From Sambucus nigra (Eukaryota > Streptophyta > Magnoliopsida > Dipsacales > Adoxaceae), in the NCBI GenBank assembly GCA_949130495.1, contig OX422207.1, forward strand, positions 835,548,073 through 835,612,072: a stretch of 64,000 nt of DNA. The letters run 5' to 3'. Positions 1-10,885 of this stretch are shown here, piece by piece. The translations under genes were made by a program, and so were the position numbers. How positions within the stretch are numbered: position 1 is the stretch's first letter; every line of letters starts with the position of its first letter. The notes under the pieces were generated by a model. The model searched no databases and was not told the DNA's origin. It saw only the letters and a list, made by a program, of their open reading frames with translations.

Positions 1-597
1 TGTGCCATTTCTAAGTTATTATTAACATTAACTTATTAATCATTTCCCTTTTTAAAATCATATAACTTTCACACCCATTATATGTATAAAACAATTCACA
101 ACCTATATTAATTTACCCGTATATAATTATTTACCTCATTATATACGTATAGTTATTTCCAGGGATTCGTTGCTGCAGCATGTGTCAAGATTGAGGGAGT
201 TTGATAGGCACCTCGTTCTTTTCATTCTTAGTCTAGAGACTTCCCATCAGTTATTCGAGCTTGTTGCTCACAGTTTTATTTTAGTACTTATGTCAGACCT
301 GTTGAGATTTATTACTTGTCTTTACTTTTGTTGAATTTTGAACCGATGGTTTATTCGGTCAGTTAATTAATTGTGAATGGTTGATTTCAGTTAATGGTGA
401 TTGTTTATATTATTCTGTTTCCGCATGAGTCTTTAATTTTAGTTAATGAAAGATAAAGCTTAGCACCAGTCTAATTTTCTCACTTAGGTGGTTAGCAATT
501 AAAAGACGATAGTGATGCTAAGAATGAACCAACTGAGAAACCTGTTCTAATTTAATTTAGGACTGATCACCTGGGGTTAATTAGGCGGGGTGTCACA
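1..597 (+). repeat. 3' part of a Tekay-like Ty3/gypsy LTR, cut by the window edge
   Basis: The segment ends in GGCGGGGTGTCACA at 597. The last 150 bases resemble, in reverse complement, the outer end of the LTR at 39864 and 47743: the same order of TTAATTAGGCGGGGTGTCACA-type end, a GTTCATTCTTAGCATCACT-like block and TTAAGCTAAG-like block. The orientation is plus, opposite to the complete element at 39864-52197. It is either a solo LTR or the 3' LTR of an element to the left. The target duplication cannot be tested because the left end is outside the window. It interrupts the 3' untranslated region of the outer Tat element. Confidence 0.6.
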
Positions 598-599
598 TA

Positions 600-1010
600 T
601 ACCACTCCTTGAGTAGGTTTTGACCAATCAACCTCAGATTTTACCACTTATGTAAGTGGGTTTTGTGCCTCTTTTAAACTGATCTAATTTAGATCATACC
701 ACCTTTGAGTGGGTTTTGACTAATCTGCCTCAGATCGTACCACTTATGCAAGTAAATTTTGTGCCTCTTATAGGTCGATATATTATAGATCATTCCACTC
801 CTTGAGTGGGTTTTAACTGATTTGCCTCAAATTGTATCATTTATTCAAGTGGGTTTTGTGCCTCTCATAGGTTAATCTACTTTAAATATTACCACTTCTT
901 GAGTGGGTTTTGACCGATCTTCCTAAAATCAAATCACTATTCAAGTGGGTTTTAATTGGTATGCCTCAGATTGTATCACTTATTCAAGTTGGTTTTCATA
1001 CTTAGTAAAT
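600..1010. repeat. Tandem repeat of about 97 bp, four copies, in the 3' region of the outer Tat element
   Basis: Diverged units start near 600, 697, 793 and 890. Each has ACCACT-CTTGAGTGGGTTTTGAC, then GCCTCAGAT, TCACTTAT-CAAGTGGGTTTTGTGCCTC and a GATCTAATTTAGATCA-like tail. The position, after the integrase C-terminus of a minus-strand Tat element, matches the hypervariable 3' untranslated region of this lineage, which is known to grow tandem arrays that can seed satellite DNA. Confidence 0.8.
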
Positions 1011-1091
1011 CGAACAGGGATTTTTTACAATTTAGGTAACTAATCACATATCATTTTATTATGAAAAAGGAAAAATCATCTGACATGCCAT

Positions 1092-2430
1092 CTAAGGATA
1101 AAATTTCCTAAGGTTCGTGGCATTCCATAACCTTGGGACTAACTTCCCATTTATCCCTTTTAAGTGATATGAGCCCACACTCCTTTTTGAAGCTATGCAA
1201 TAAGGTCCCTGCCAGTTTAGTGTCAGTTGCCCATCGGATGGATTTTTTTCAGTGGGCAGTAACTTTCTAAGAACCAGGTTGCTGACCTGGAATTCTTTGA
1301 TCTTAACCTTCTTGTCATATTGATTCTCCATCTATTGTTAATAGGAAACTAAATGTATCAGGGTTTGCTCCCTTATTTCCTCAGCCAAATCTAACTCGTG
1401 AGATATTTGGTCATCATTATAACCATCCTCAAATAATTATGATCTATGTGTTAGAAGTCTGATCTCCAAGGGGATCGCTACCTTCATGCCATAAGCAAGG
1501 GAGTATGGTGTTTCTTTTGTCAGATTTCTGGGGGTCATCCTGTATGCCCACAGAACGAATGGAAGTTCATCCCCCCATATCCCTTTAGTATTTTTTCATT
1601 AGCACTTGATAGCTGACATGAAGGTTTTGTTGGTGATCTCTTCTTTACCATTGCACTAGGGAAAGATTACTGATGCATAGTGGATCCTGACTTCATGTTG
1701 GGTGCAAAAGTCACATAAATAATGATTATCGAACCGAATCACATGATTTGTTACCAATGATCTTAGGATACCAAACCTTGTGATGATATTTCTCCAAACA
1801 AATCTCTTAGTGTCTGGATCTCTAATACGGATGAGTGGTTCGACCTCAACCCATTTTGTGAAGTAGTCCATCACCATTATCAGGTACCTTCGATTTCCTA
1901 GTGCGGCTAGTAGTAGCCCCACTATATCTAGGATCCATTGGGCGAATGGTCATGCACTTGTCAGGGGGTTCAAATCTCTCATAGGCTTCTTGATCATTGG
2001 TGAGAACATTTGATACTTTGAGAACTTTTTGGCATACCTTGTTGAGTTTTTTTACATAAATGTCCACTAGTATCGTTGAGACAGAGCCCTGTAGGAGAGA
2101 GATCTTCCACTCATGTGTGCTCCATAGATACCTTCATGTATTTTGCTCAGAAATCCTTCCACTTGATCTGGGTGAATGCACTTCAGTAATGATCCGGTGA
2201 ATTACCTCTAGCCGAGTTTCCTATCAGCATTAAGGCAGAACCTTGCCGACTTGATCTTTAACTTGTGCGCTTCCTGGCCATCTGAAGGTAGCTCGTCTAT
2301 TTTCAAGTATGAGATAATGGGGTCTAACCAAGATGGGGCCAACTTTATTTGGAGAATGATCAGATCCTTCTCCGCATCTTGAATTATTTTTTGGTCTATA
2401 TATTCCACCTCAATTATTCTTTTCAGGTCG
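1092..2430 (-). pseudogene. Outer Tat element: integrase, degenerate
   Basis: Three minus-strand fragments follow the order of a Ty3/gypsy Tat integrase. Residues encoded at 2408-2208 match the region before the zinc-binding domain (SWLDPIISYL). 1922-1656 is the catalytic core start, with DYFTKWVEVEPL and FGILRSLVTNH, where the second catalytic Asp should follow TN and reads His. 1331-1092 is the C-terminal domain (NWQGPYCIA ... LRKFYP) just before the stop. Reading frames change several times between them, so the gene is dead. Lineage assignment rests on the DYFTKWVEAEP-type core and on the archaeal-type RNase H upstream. It is continuous with the RNase H block at 2430-3400. Confidence 0.8.
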
Positions 2431-3400
2431 GTATCTATGGTAGAGGCCTGAATGGCAAGAGCGTCTGCATAGATATTGTCATTCCTTGGGAGATGCTCAA
2501 CTACGGTAGATTTAAACTATTGAAGAAGTCTTCTAGCCTTATTTCTATAAGGTATCATCCTAGGATCCCTTACTTCATATTCCCTGTTGAACTGGTTTGT
2601 TATCAGTCTGGAATCAAAATACATCGTAATGTGGTGAGAACCTAAATCGATTACCCTACAAAGATCGTACACCATGACTTCTTATTTTACCTCGTTATTT
2701 AAAACTTTGAATCCCAGTTTGATGGTTATCTCAATAAGTCTGCCTTTTGGTGTCATAAACACTATCCTAACTCATGTGCCATTCTCATTTAATGAGATAT
2801 CCATAAAGAGCTTTCAGGACTGCTTGTCCTTGCCTACCATCAATGGATCTAGGATGGGATGCAGCCAATCATCCTTTTCTCTTAGCGATGTTGAAAATAT
2901 GCCATAAAGTCTTCCAGGACTTAACCTTGGATCACTGTTCTAGATTATTATTAATGTCAAATTCACTCGGTCAATCTATTAGAGCGGTCGACCTTCTTGA
3001 GAGTGTCCTTCGGGGGTTACATTATTAAGATGACTATTGTATAAGCATCAAAGTAGTGACTTAATTTCCTTGCGACAATCACCAATGCCAAAACCATGTT
3101 TTCAATGGGCATTTATTTGGTTTTTTCTTTAAGAAGGGTGTAACTCATATAAGAGATTGGTTTATGCTCTCCATCACATAGACATATCAATACTTCACTG
3201 TCCACATGCATTGATACATCCAAATAGAGGTATAGGTCTTTTCCTCCTTTGGGAGTTGACAGTAAGGGAAGGGATCTCAAGTACTTCTGAATCCCTTATA
3301 AAGATTGGTCGCATTCTTCTGTTCAAATTATGGGGATTTCTCTCTTCAAAGCTTGGAAAATGAATGACACTTATCATAAGATCTTAAAATAAAGTGATTT
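2430..3400 (-). pseudogene. Outer Tat element: RNase H and second, archaeal-type RNase H, degenerate
   Basis: Minus-strand translation gives the connection and RNase H region around 3377-3060 (fragments similar to LSTPKGGKDLYLYLDVS and KPISYMSYTL). It then gives an archaeal-type RNase H around 2800-2430, with FMDISLNENGT, a FDSRLITNQ block and NIYADALA near the end. A pol gene with both RNase H types is the hallmark of the Tat/Ogre lineage. Several in-frame stops and shifts are present. The conserved Glu of the NNEAEYEA-type block reads as part of NNEVK followed by a stop. Confidence 0.7.
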
Positions 3401-3419
3401 AGGATCTCTTACATTCCAG

Positions 3420-4260
3420 TAATGACCTAGATATATATATGATGGTGGCCAATCTTCTGATGTTCTACAGAGCTTTGATCTGATCTGGGTTCATCTCATT
3501 ACCTCTTTGAGTCACCAAGTTACCTGGAAACTTTCCAGAACTCACGCTGAATACACATTTGAAGCATTGAGCTTCGTCCTGCACTCAATGAGAATGTTGA
3601 AGGTGTTTTTAAGGTCTCTCAAGTGATCGACCAAAAACTTGCTCTTGATTAGCATATCATCAATATATACCAGCATAGTAGAATCGATCAATCTCTTGAA
3701 CATCTTAGTAATCAAAATCTGATAAGTTACCCCCATGTTATTCAAAGCAAAGGGCATTACATATAATAGTAAAGTCCTAAACTTGTGATGAAAGAGGTCT
3801 CCTCCTAGTCTGAACCGAATATGGGTATTTATTTGTAGTCAGAGTGTGCATCCATGAAACTGATGTGTTGATGATCTGCAATGAAATCCATGAGTTGATC
3901 TATCCGGAGTAGCAAAAAATTATCATTGGGACAATTCATGTTGACATTGGTGAAGTCCATCCAAACCTTTCACTTACAGCTCTTTTTCTTGATGATAACT
4001 GTATTGGAGATCCAATATGGTAATTGGACCTCTCTGATGGAGTTGGCCTGGAGTAGATTGTCAACTATATCTTTCACAACCCTCCCCTTCTCTAGGCCCG
4101 ACTTCTTGGGTTTTTATTTAATCAGTTTGAGACTTAGTTCTATCTGCAATGGGTGGCAACTAATCTCCGAATCAATTCCTATAAATTCATAGGGATTTCA
4201 TGTAAAGACACCTGCATTTGTTCTGAGGAAGTGATAAAAATTTTACTTCGTCTTTAGAAA
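3420..4260 (-). pseudogene. Outer Tat element: reverse transcriptase, degenerate
   Basis: The palm domain is readable on the minus strand. A WMDFTNVN-like block lies near 3960, RIDQLMDFIADHQ near 3890, and MPFALNNMGVTYQ at 3757-3718. The catalytic YIDD box (LVYIDDMLIKSK) lies near 3670. Stops interrupt the stretch between 3830 and 3757. This is the usual Tat arrangement and connects on the left to the RNase H block. About 400 bases to the right (4261-4676) only poorly conserved linker sequence toward the protease can be seen. Confidence 0.8.
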
Positions 4261-4676
4261 GCTTCGATCTGATGAGGAACGTCTTTTCTGGTTATGATGC
4301 ATCTATAGGAACTTAAATAAGTTCTACTATCATGCATTCGCTAGGAGCCAGTCAAGTTTCTTCAACTCCCAATCGAATATCCTTTGATTCCTACTTGGGC
4401 TTATCATCCTATGAATTATCCTCATTCTCATTATTCTTAGACTGGGTCTGCTTTAACTTGATGGCTAAAATAAAATAGCTTCATGACACTTTTTGATCTC
4501 CTATAATTTCTATTACTCCTTGGTCGGTCATAAATTTGAGCTTCTGATGAAGTAAATAGGGGACAACCATCATATCATATATCCATCGTCTACTCAGTAT
4601 GGCATTGCAGGGCGACTCCGATTGAATCATGTGGAATTCTACTTCCTTGTTAGCCGGGTCGATTTTGATCAGTTAC

Positions 4677-4855
4677 TTAATTTTCCACAGGGGTCTCTAC
4701 ATCTCCAATAGAGACGATCAATGGGATAACATTGGTATCCAAGTCCTTGATACGAATATAAGCTTGTAGAGTACTATCGGTTACATGATTTCTAAAGAGT
4801 TCTTTGACTACTAACACTCTTTTCACGTTAAAATTTGCAACTCGTAGGGTGAGTA
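4677..4855 (-). pseudogene. Outer Tat element: protease region, split by the inner element
   Basis: The minus-strand product has LTLRVANFNVKRVLV, the segment just before the catalytic Asp of Tat proteases. The expected D-S-G-S motif is replaced (VVKELF). The match stops at 4856-4860, where the CTAAG target duplication and the inner Tat LTR begin. The missing upstream part is found at 22821 onward and reads in the same frame across the junction if the inner element and one CTAAG copy are ignored. This is direct evidence of nested insertion. Confidence 0.8.
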
Positions 4856-4860
4856 CTAAG

Positions 4861-6707
4861 TGTGGCCATCCCCGATCCTCACCTGCGGGGCGGGCATGCA
4901 AAGGGAAAGGATCCTCGGGTCCCGCGCATCCCTCTTGGGAGCGCTTCGGCCGACGCCATTTGAGATGAGGTGTAAAAATGTAGAGAGATTCAGAATCGCC
5001 AGTCTATTTTACTCGAAAGAGACAAAAAAAAGGAATTGGTGCATACAAAACCAAAAATGATTCGAGAAGGGTTCGGAGGCTAAGTTACGAAATGGGAAGG
5101 TGTTAGGCACCCATTTCTCCCTTTCGGTCTCTCATGGATATTTTCTATTTTCCTTTATTTTTCCCGTGATATGTGTGCATGCGTATATATATAATGGAGA
5201 TAGGAATCCTCGACTTGTATCATGGAAGAGATAAAGTGAGTCATCCAAAGGAAGGTATAAAAATAATATTAGAAAAATAAGATTTACGCGATTACCCCTA
5301 CATAGATCGTTATAATGGAATGATAACGCATATGGAGTAATACGTCACTAAGACCAAGTATGTAGAATATAAGAAGATTGAATTTAGAGAAGATAGAAAA
5401 TGAGAATCCCTATTTGGAATTTATGAGCAAACCCTCTTTTTCTTATTTTTTTGGGTTTTATTTATATGAAAGTAGGATATGTGCAATAATACTAAATAAA
5501 AAGTATATTAGGATGTGTGAGATGAGATAATAAAAGTGCTAGGTAATAAAACAAGTTATTGCAAATTTAAGAGAATTTGGAGAGAAAGTTGAGAAAATTG
5601 GACCTTCTTGAAGATCTTGAGCTTGATCTTGAATGTTGGAGAGCATCCCTTGCACTTGGATGATGATGGAGAGTGGCTAATTCACCAAGTTTGATGAAAA
5701 GGGTGATGAAAAGTGGAAATTAAGAAGGGATTTGGATGTTGAAATCACATTGCCTTCGAGAGAGGTTTTTGGGATTTGCTGACAGCGATTTGTATCAGAT
5801 CTGCGCTCCCTTGCAAATGAGGTGAAGGCCTCCTTTTATAGGCCCAGGTCATTGCCGATCGGCATAGACCTGGTCCTGCTTATCGGCACCTGCCGATAGG
5901 CAGGGTCTAGAACCTACCGTTTGGGAGTGTGTTCAGGCCTTTTTGGAAACTTGGCTGCCGAGGGAAAACCGTTGGTCAGAATCGTGCACGAGGTAGACTA
6001 TTGGAAAGGTGATTCAGAGACCTTTGAAAGTCCTTGGGACCTCTCTCAGGTTCGGCAGTTAACTTTGGGTCAAATATGGCTCGAAAGCATTTGTCGGTCA
6101 ATTGGACGGGGAATCGTTCGGACGCAAACGGATCGTTCGTCCGCCTGGTAAGTCTGAATCACGCATGAGGCAGACCGTTGGAAAGGTTAGGATATGTACT
6201 TCGATATTCCAAAGAGTTTGACCCGGTTTAGGGAGTTGACTTTGGTCAATCGGGCCCTGGAAGCATTCGGTGGCCTCTTGGAGTCAAATGGATCGTTCAT
6301 CCGCACGGTAAGTCAGAATAGCGCACGGAGTGGACCATTAGAATGGGGTTTTGGTGCCCTTCGAAGATTAATTCAGTCTCGGTCGAGCTAAAGAGTTGAC
6401 TTAGGTCAAACAGAGCCCGGGAGCGCCCGGTGGTCTCCGGATCAAGTTTTGGACGCAAATGGATCGTTCATCCGCATGGTAAGTCAGAATCGCGCACGGG
6501 ATGGACCGTTGGAAAGAGAATTTAGTGATCTTCGAAGATTCATTCAGCTTTGGTCGAGCTGAAGAGTTTGACATTTTGGTCATACCGGCCTGGGAGTGCC
6601 CGATGGCTTCTAGGTCAGTACTCGGGACATGACCTAGGTTTGTAGTGATGAAGGGAGGTGCTACGGACCTTAGGAGAGTTAGGGGGTAACAGAATGGACT
6701 GTCTATA
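4861..6707 (-). repeat. 3' LTR of the inner Tat element
   Basis: It starts TGTGG(C/G)CATCCCCGATCC-like on the plus strand and ends near TGTCTATA. The expected CA terminus is eroded; the sister LTR ends TGTCTACA at 22820. It includes a TATA box for minus-strand transcription at 5834-5840, a palindromic module at 5853-5902, and three to four diverged subrepeats of about 165 bp between 5940 and 6640. Confidence 0.9.
5834..5902 (-). promoter_or_regulatory. LTR core promoter with palindromic module (3' LTR copy)
   Basis: On the minus strand a CTATAAAAGGAGG box covers 5834-5840. Directly upstream lie TGCCGATCGGCA (5853-5864), TATCGGCA (5881-5888) and TGCCGATAGGCA (5891-5902). The same layout is in the 5' LTR at 21945-22013 and, in part, upstream of the two antisense genes. 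Function as a promoter is inferred from layout. Confidence 0.65.
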
Positions 6708-6899
6708 GAGACGCTCGATGGGTGAGTTTGGAAAAAATGAGAACCGTCGAATAGACACCACATGATGCTTTTAAGGGAGTATGACCGATTCAGAGGGTCG
6801 AGTCCGATTCTGAGGACCTGAGGGGTGTGATGGGGATGACCAATTTTGTGGGTCAAAGCCAAATCTGTGAGTTTAAGTTATGAGGGTGACCGATTCTGC
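6708..6899. other. Junction between 3' LTR and tandem array; polypurine tract not recognisable
   Basis: A minus-strand element should show a pyrimidine-rich plus-strand tract right after 6707. Instead the sequence reads GAGACGCTCGATGGGTGAG. Either the tract mutated or the junction was rearranged after insertion. No gene is seen here. Confidence 0.5.
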
Positions 6900-7590
6900 T
6901 GGCTTAGGGTGAATATCTAATAATCGAGGTTAATTTTAACCTAAGAGTGGTGACGATCGAGGATCGATGTCAATTCTGACCTAACTCAGGTGACGATCCA
7001 AGACCAAGGTCAATTCTGACCTGAGAGTGGTGACGATCGGGGACCAATGTCAATTTTGACCTAACTAAGGTGACGATCCAAGACCGAGGTCAATTTTGAC
7101 CTAAGAGTGGTGATGACCGAGGATCGAGGTCAATTCTGATCTAACTCAGGTGACGATCCAAGCCCGAGGTCAATTCTGACCTAAGAGTGGTGACGACCGA
7201 GGACCGAGGTCATTTCTGACCTAACTAAGGTGATGATCCAAGATCGAGGTCAATTCTGACCTAAGAGTGGTGACGACCGAGTACCGAGGTCAATTTTGAC
7301 CTAACTCAGGTGATAATCCAAGATCGAGGTCAATTCTGACCTAAGAGTGGTGACGACCGAGGACCGATGTCAATTCTGACCTAACTCAGGTGACGATCCA
7401 AGACCGAGGTCAATTCTGACCTAAGAGTGGTGACGACCGAGGATCGAGGTCATTTCTGACCTAACTCAGGTGACGATCCAAGACCGAGGTAAACTCTGAC
7501 CTAAGAACGATGACGACCGAGGTCAATTCTGACCTAACTCAGGTGACGATCCAAGACCAAGGTCAATTCTGACCTAAGAGTGGTTAAAGA
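6900..7590. repeat. 80-bp tandem repeat, about eight copies, each of two half-units
   Basis: The marker GAGTGG recurs at 6946, 7025, 7105, 7185, 7265, 7345 and 7425, a strict 79-80 bp period, with a shortened last unit. Each unit has two related halves built on GTGACGATCCAAGACCGAGG and TCAATTCTGACCTAA. It lies between the 3' LTR and the antisense genes, the hypervariable 3' region of Tat elements that is a known source of satellite repeats. The next 420 bases (7591-8012) contain no gene I can recognise. Confidence 0.92.
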
Positions 7591-8012
7591 TTGGATTTTG
7601 ATTCTGCTGGAGAAAGTGCTTTGTGATTTTGATCTGAGCTGGGGAGCTGATAGTTGGGGCAACTTTTGTTTCCTTAGGAGGCCTCGTAGGGGGAAACAAC
7701 TAATTTTGGTGCTGTAAAAACCTCCGCTGGGAAAGTGATTAGGAGATCTTTAGAGATCCTCTGGGGCTTTACTGGGATGAGATTCACTTAGTTTTTGAGG
7801 ATTTCGCTTGAGGGAATATGAAATTTTCCTGGAGAAAATGTTCTGAATCCTTCCTGGAATTTTTAGGAATTTTTCGAGGATTTTTTGGGCTTTCGGGTAT
7901 TTTCTGGTAATTTATGTACGAAATTTAAGGGGGTACCAACCGACATGGTATGAGGGGCGCCATTTGACAGTGGCACGGACTTTTGGGCTACCTCGGGAAG
8001 GTAAGGAGTCAG

Positions 8013-8076
8013 TGCCGATCGGTATGGTGGCGGCCAGTGCCGATCCGCATGGCGTTTGGCATCCTACAAAAAGGGG
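8013..8076 (+). promoter_or_regulatory. Likely promoter of the antisense PMD gene
   Basis: TGCCGATCGGTA (8013-8024) and TGCCGATCCGCA (8038-8049) are followed by TACAAAAAGGGG (8065-8076). The last is one base away from the TATAAAAAGGGG box of the downstream antisense gene. The start codon follows about 100 bases later. The palindromic motifs match those in the element's own LTR promoter. Confidence 0.55.
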
Positions 8077-8165
8077 GCGAATCCCTTCATTTTTTCACAG
8101 CTTCTTTGCTTTCCCTCTTTCTGCGATTCCTCTGCAAATTGTTCTAGCATTCCGATCTTCAAGAA

Positions 8166-10298
8166 ATGGCCCCTTTTATAAGCACCGCAGTCCACAGGGA
8201 GCGGTTGATGGTTGATGACTAGGTGAATGTGGAGTGGAGGGCCAGGGCGCCTCTTGCTTTGGGGAGTGAGAAATCCTTTGATGCGTTTGAGCCTATTGCG
8301 GATGAGCGGACCTTGCTGCGGGATCCGTCGCGTCATCGCTCTTCGAAAGTGAATCCTGGCGGTTATGTAAGTGACTTGACCTTTGGCATTTGTTTCCTTT
8401 TGGTGATTTTTCTTTCTATCTTGACTTCTGATGAGATTTTTTCCTTTTTGCCCGTCTGATATTTCTTTGAAGAACATCAGCGCTCGCGGGACGACGGGCT
8501 CAGGGATGTCTGGGAGCATCTCCCACCTGTGGTGCGTTGGGTGGTATCATCAGCGGAGTTAGGGAGGTTGGCATCTGCGCTGGATGAGACGCCTCGCTCG
8601 ACAACGGTCCTGTGCACTTTGGGGGAGAGGTGGTGGGATACTACCCACACCTTCAATTTCAGCTTCAGGGAGATGACTTAGACTCCCATAGATGTGTAAC
8701 AGCTGTTAGGGCTGGATTGTGACGAAGAGCAGATAGAGGTGGATCGCTCTTTGCGGGTGAGACCGGAAGCAATGCGTGTGGCACTTGGTGATGTAGGGAG
8801 GATAGTCTCTGGGGATTCTATTCGGCTCTCCCTGCTAAAGGATGTTCTATTGGGCAGGGTAATTGATGTGGAGTACGGGCTGCAAGTGAGATAGATGGCC
8901 CGATTATTTATTTTGCTGGTGTTGGGAGGTTTTATGATGGCGTCGAGCGGCGACTTCGTCCATTTGTGGTTCTTGCCATACCTGAGGATGTTTTCGAACA
9001 TCCCTTTCTATGATTGGGGGAGTCTGACTTTGGCGACCCTTTACTCTTTTCTGGATTCGTTCAGCCAGTGCTGCCAGCAGACTTTTACTGGGGCCATATA
9101 CCTTCTTGAGGTATTCTTCAGTTTGCGCCTTTTTTTTCTTGCATTCGCATTTTCCTTTCATGCATTCGCATTTTCCTTATGCGTCTCTTTTTGTTTGTGA
9201 ATTCTTATCTTTGACAGACGTGGTTTTATGAGGTGATTGGGTGCAATATCCCACTGATCGCTCTGAAGGACGACACTGTTGGGGACTTTTGTCGATTATA
9301 TCGATGGCATAAGGCCAATCGACAGTCGAAGGGATATTTATCCCTGGAGGCGGTGCGTCAAGTCTTGAATGACCTGACCAGTGGTAGGGTAAGACTCTTT
9401 TCATTTTCAGTCTTGGTTTTTTCACCTTCTGATCTTGTATTGATTTATGCCTTCTTGGAGATTTTTAGGTGACCTTTTATCCCTGGGGGACAACCATTCA
9501 GGATGTGGGGACGACCGGGGTGAACGCGTAGATGAGGCATTTACTGGCGCATGAGTTCGGCCATTCCTGGTATCTCATGGAGATGGTGGTTCACCAGATT
9601 GCTGAGGAGGAGGTGGTGGTGCCACCTGCGCAGCCTCCTACGTCTATGAGGCGGGAGCGACTGCTGTCAGAGTATGAGAGGATCGCGGTGATGATCGGCG
9701 ATTCCTACTTGTTGTACACTGATACGGCTGCATCGTATGACTATATGGACTTTGTGAGGAGATGGTTGATGGTCCCAGCATATATGATGCCCTGCCTTTT
9801 CCGCCTGTGGGTTCGAGTCGGGCGGTGGGATCTTCCCATAGTGGCGGCGGTCCGACGGCATCCACGGCGGCAACCTCGGAGGTTCCTTTCGTGCGATTGC
9901 ACACTCCTTCATACAATATCCGACGGGTTGATGGAGGGATAGTGCCTATGCTTCATCGTCCTCACGCGATGGATCCGGAGGAGTTGGGTTTGACAGAGGA
10001 GGTCCTCCGACCTGTAGTATACCTTTCTGCTCCTCTCTTTCTTTCTTTTCTATTTTGATCATCTCTCCTTTGATACTGATTTTGCTTTTCCTTGCAGTAA
10101 GTCCGAGTGTCGACCACTTGGCTAAGAGACATCAGAGACTGGATATCCTCAGCGACTGCCCATATTCAGGATGTGGTCCCTGTTCCTTCTTGCTTGGTTC
10201 CATCTGCTTCGTCCATAGAGGACTCTGGCTCGGGTAGTGGTGGTGCATCGTCTCGACGTAGGGGAAAGAGAGCACGTCGTAGGGGTGGAAGCTCTTGA
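8166..10298 (+). pseudogene. Antisense plant mobile domain (PMD)-type gene, five exons, in the Tat element
   Basis: The start ATG at 8166 sits in a good plant context (CAAGAAATGGCC). Inferred exons are 8166-8366, 8481-9110, 9218-9388, 9469-10013 and 10098-10298. All introns are short (80-114 bp) with GT-AG ends, and the first three exons keep frame exactly. Exon 2 carries the PMD signature: LGERWWDTTHTFNF, then an MT-TPIDV-QLLGLDCDEE block, then GGFMMASSGDFVHLWFLPYL and YDWGSLTLATLYSFL. The C-terminus is Ser/Gly-rich and ends in a basic, nuclear-signal-like RRRGKRARRRGG. Stops occur at 8220, 8679, 8697, 8892 and 9529, and at the start of exon 5. One frame change lies near 9760. Host PMD proteins such as MAIN and MAIL1 act in transposon silencing; the role of element-borne copies is unknown. 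Exon 4 and 5 borders are least certain. Confidence 0.75.
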
Positions 10299-10646
10299 GA
10301 GAGAGAGAGAATGTGGGTTCGGGCTAAGTCCCGTTGTTTTTTTTTTCTTTTTATTTCCTGCAAAATGATGTAACACAGAAAATAGATAGATGCAATGCAA
10401 TGGAGTTTTTTATTATCTCTTATTAATGATGAATGAATGCATACACATGCACTTTTTACTTTGCTGCTGAGACCGTAAAAAGGAGTATTTTTGGATTTTT
10501 TTTAAGGAAATTTTTTTAATTAAAAGGGGAGATTATATAAGGAGGAAAAGGGATTTTGAAATTCTGTTGAGAATATCAATTTATTTTTATTAAGTTTTTT
10601 GATTTGACAAAAGAGGAAAAAAGGGAAATTTTTAAAAATGGGGGGT
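10299..10646 (+). other. 3' flank of the PMD gene and spacer
   Basis: The stretch opens with a (GA)n run and a T-rich tract. It contains CTTATTAATGA at 10419-10429, 121 bases after the stop, a candidate polyadenylation region shared with the DUF7745 gene. No coding potential is seen. Confidence 0.45.
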
Positions 10647-10815
10647 TGCCGATCGGCAAGCACCCTGTCCTCCCTATCGGCAGTTCAGTCCAGTCCCATC
10701 AATTCAAAGATTTGATTGGTACCCTCTTCAGCCTTTTGTATTTTATGGGGTAGGATTCCCTCCGATTTCTGCAGGGATTATGTCTCTTGTGAGGGTTCTC
10801 AAGTATAAAAAGGGG
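10647..10815 (+). promoter_or_regulatory. Promoter of the antisense DUF7745-type gene
   Basis: TGCCGATCGGCA (10647-10658) and TATCGGCA (10675-10682) have the same 16-base spacing as in the LTR (5853-5888), and the spacer between is also similar (CCTG-TCCT). A clear TATA box, TATAAAAAGGGG, covers 10804-10815. The start codon is about 70 bases downstream at 10886. Promoter function is inferred. Confidence 0.65.
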
Positions 10816-10885
10816 TAAGGGTGGAGTGTTTTCATCACACCTTCGTAATCTTACTTATTTGCCCACTATCTCTTAGCCTTGCAAG

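Noticed and set aside
6401..6862. A minus-strand open stretch of 153 codons at the end of the 3' LTR.
   Set aside because: It crosses the LTR boundary, has no known domain and is not open in the 5' LTR.
7964..8215. Upstream ATG at 7964 as start of the PMD gene.
   Set aside because: It precedes the TATA-like box, its frame differs from exon 1 and ends at 8215; the ATG at 8166 has a better context and joins the domain frame.
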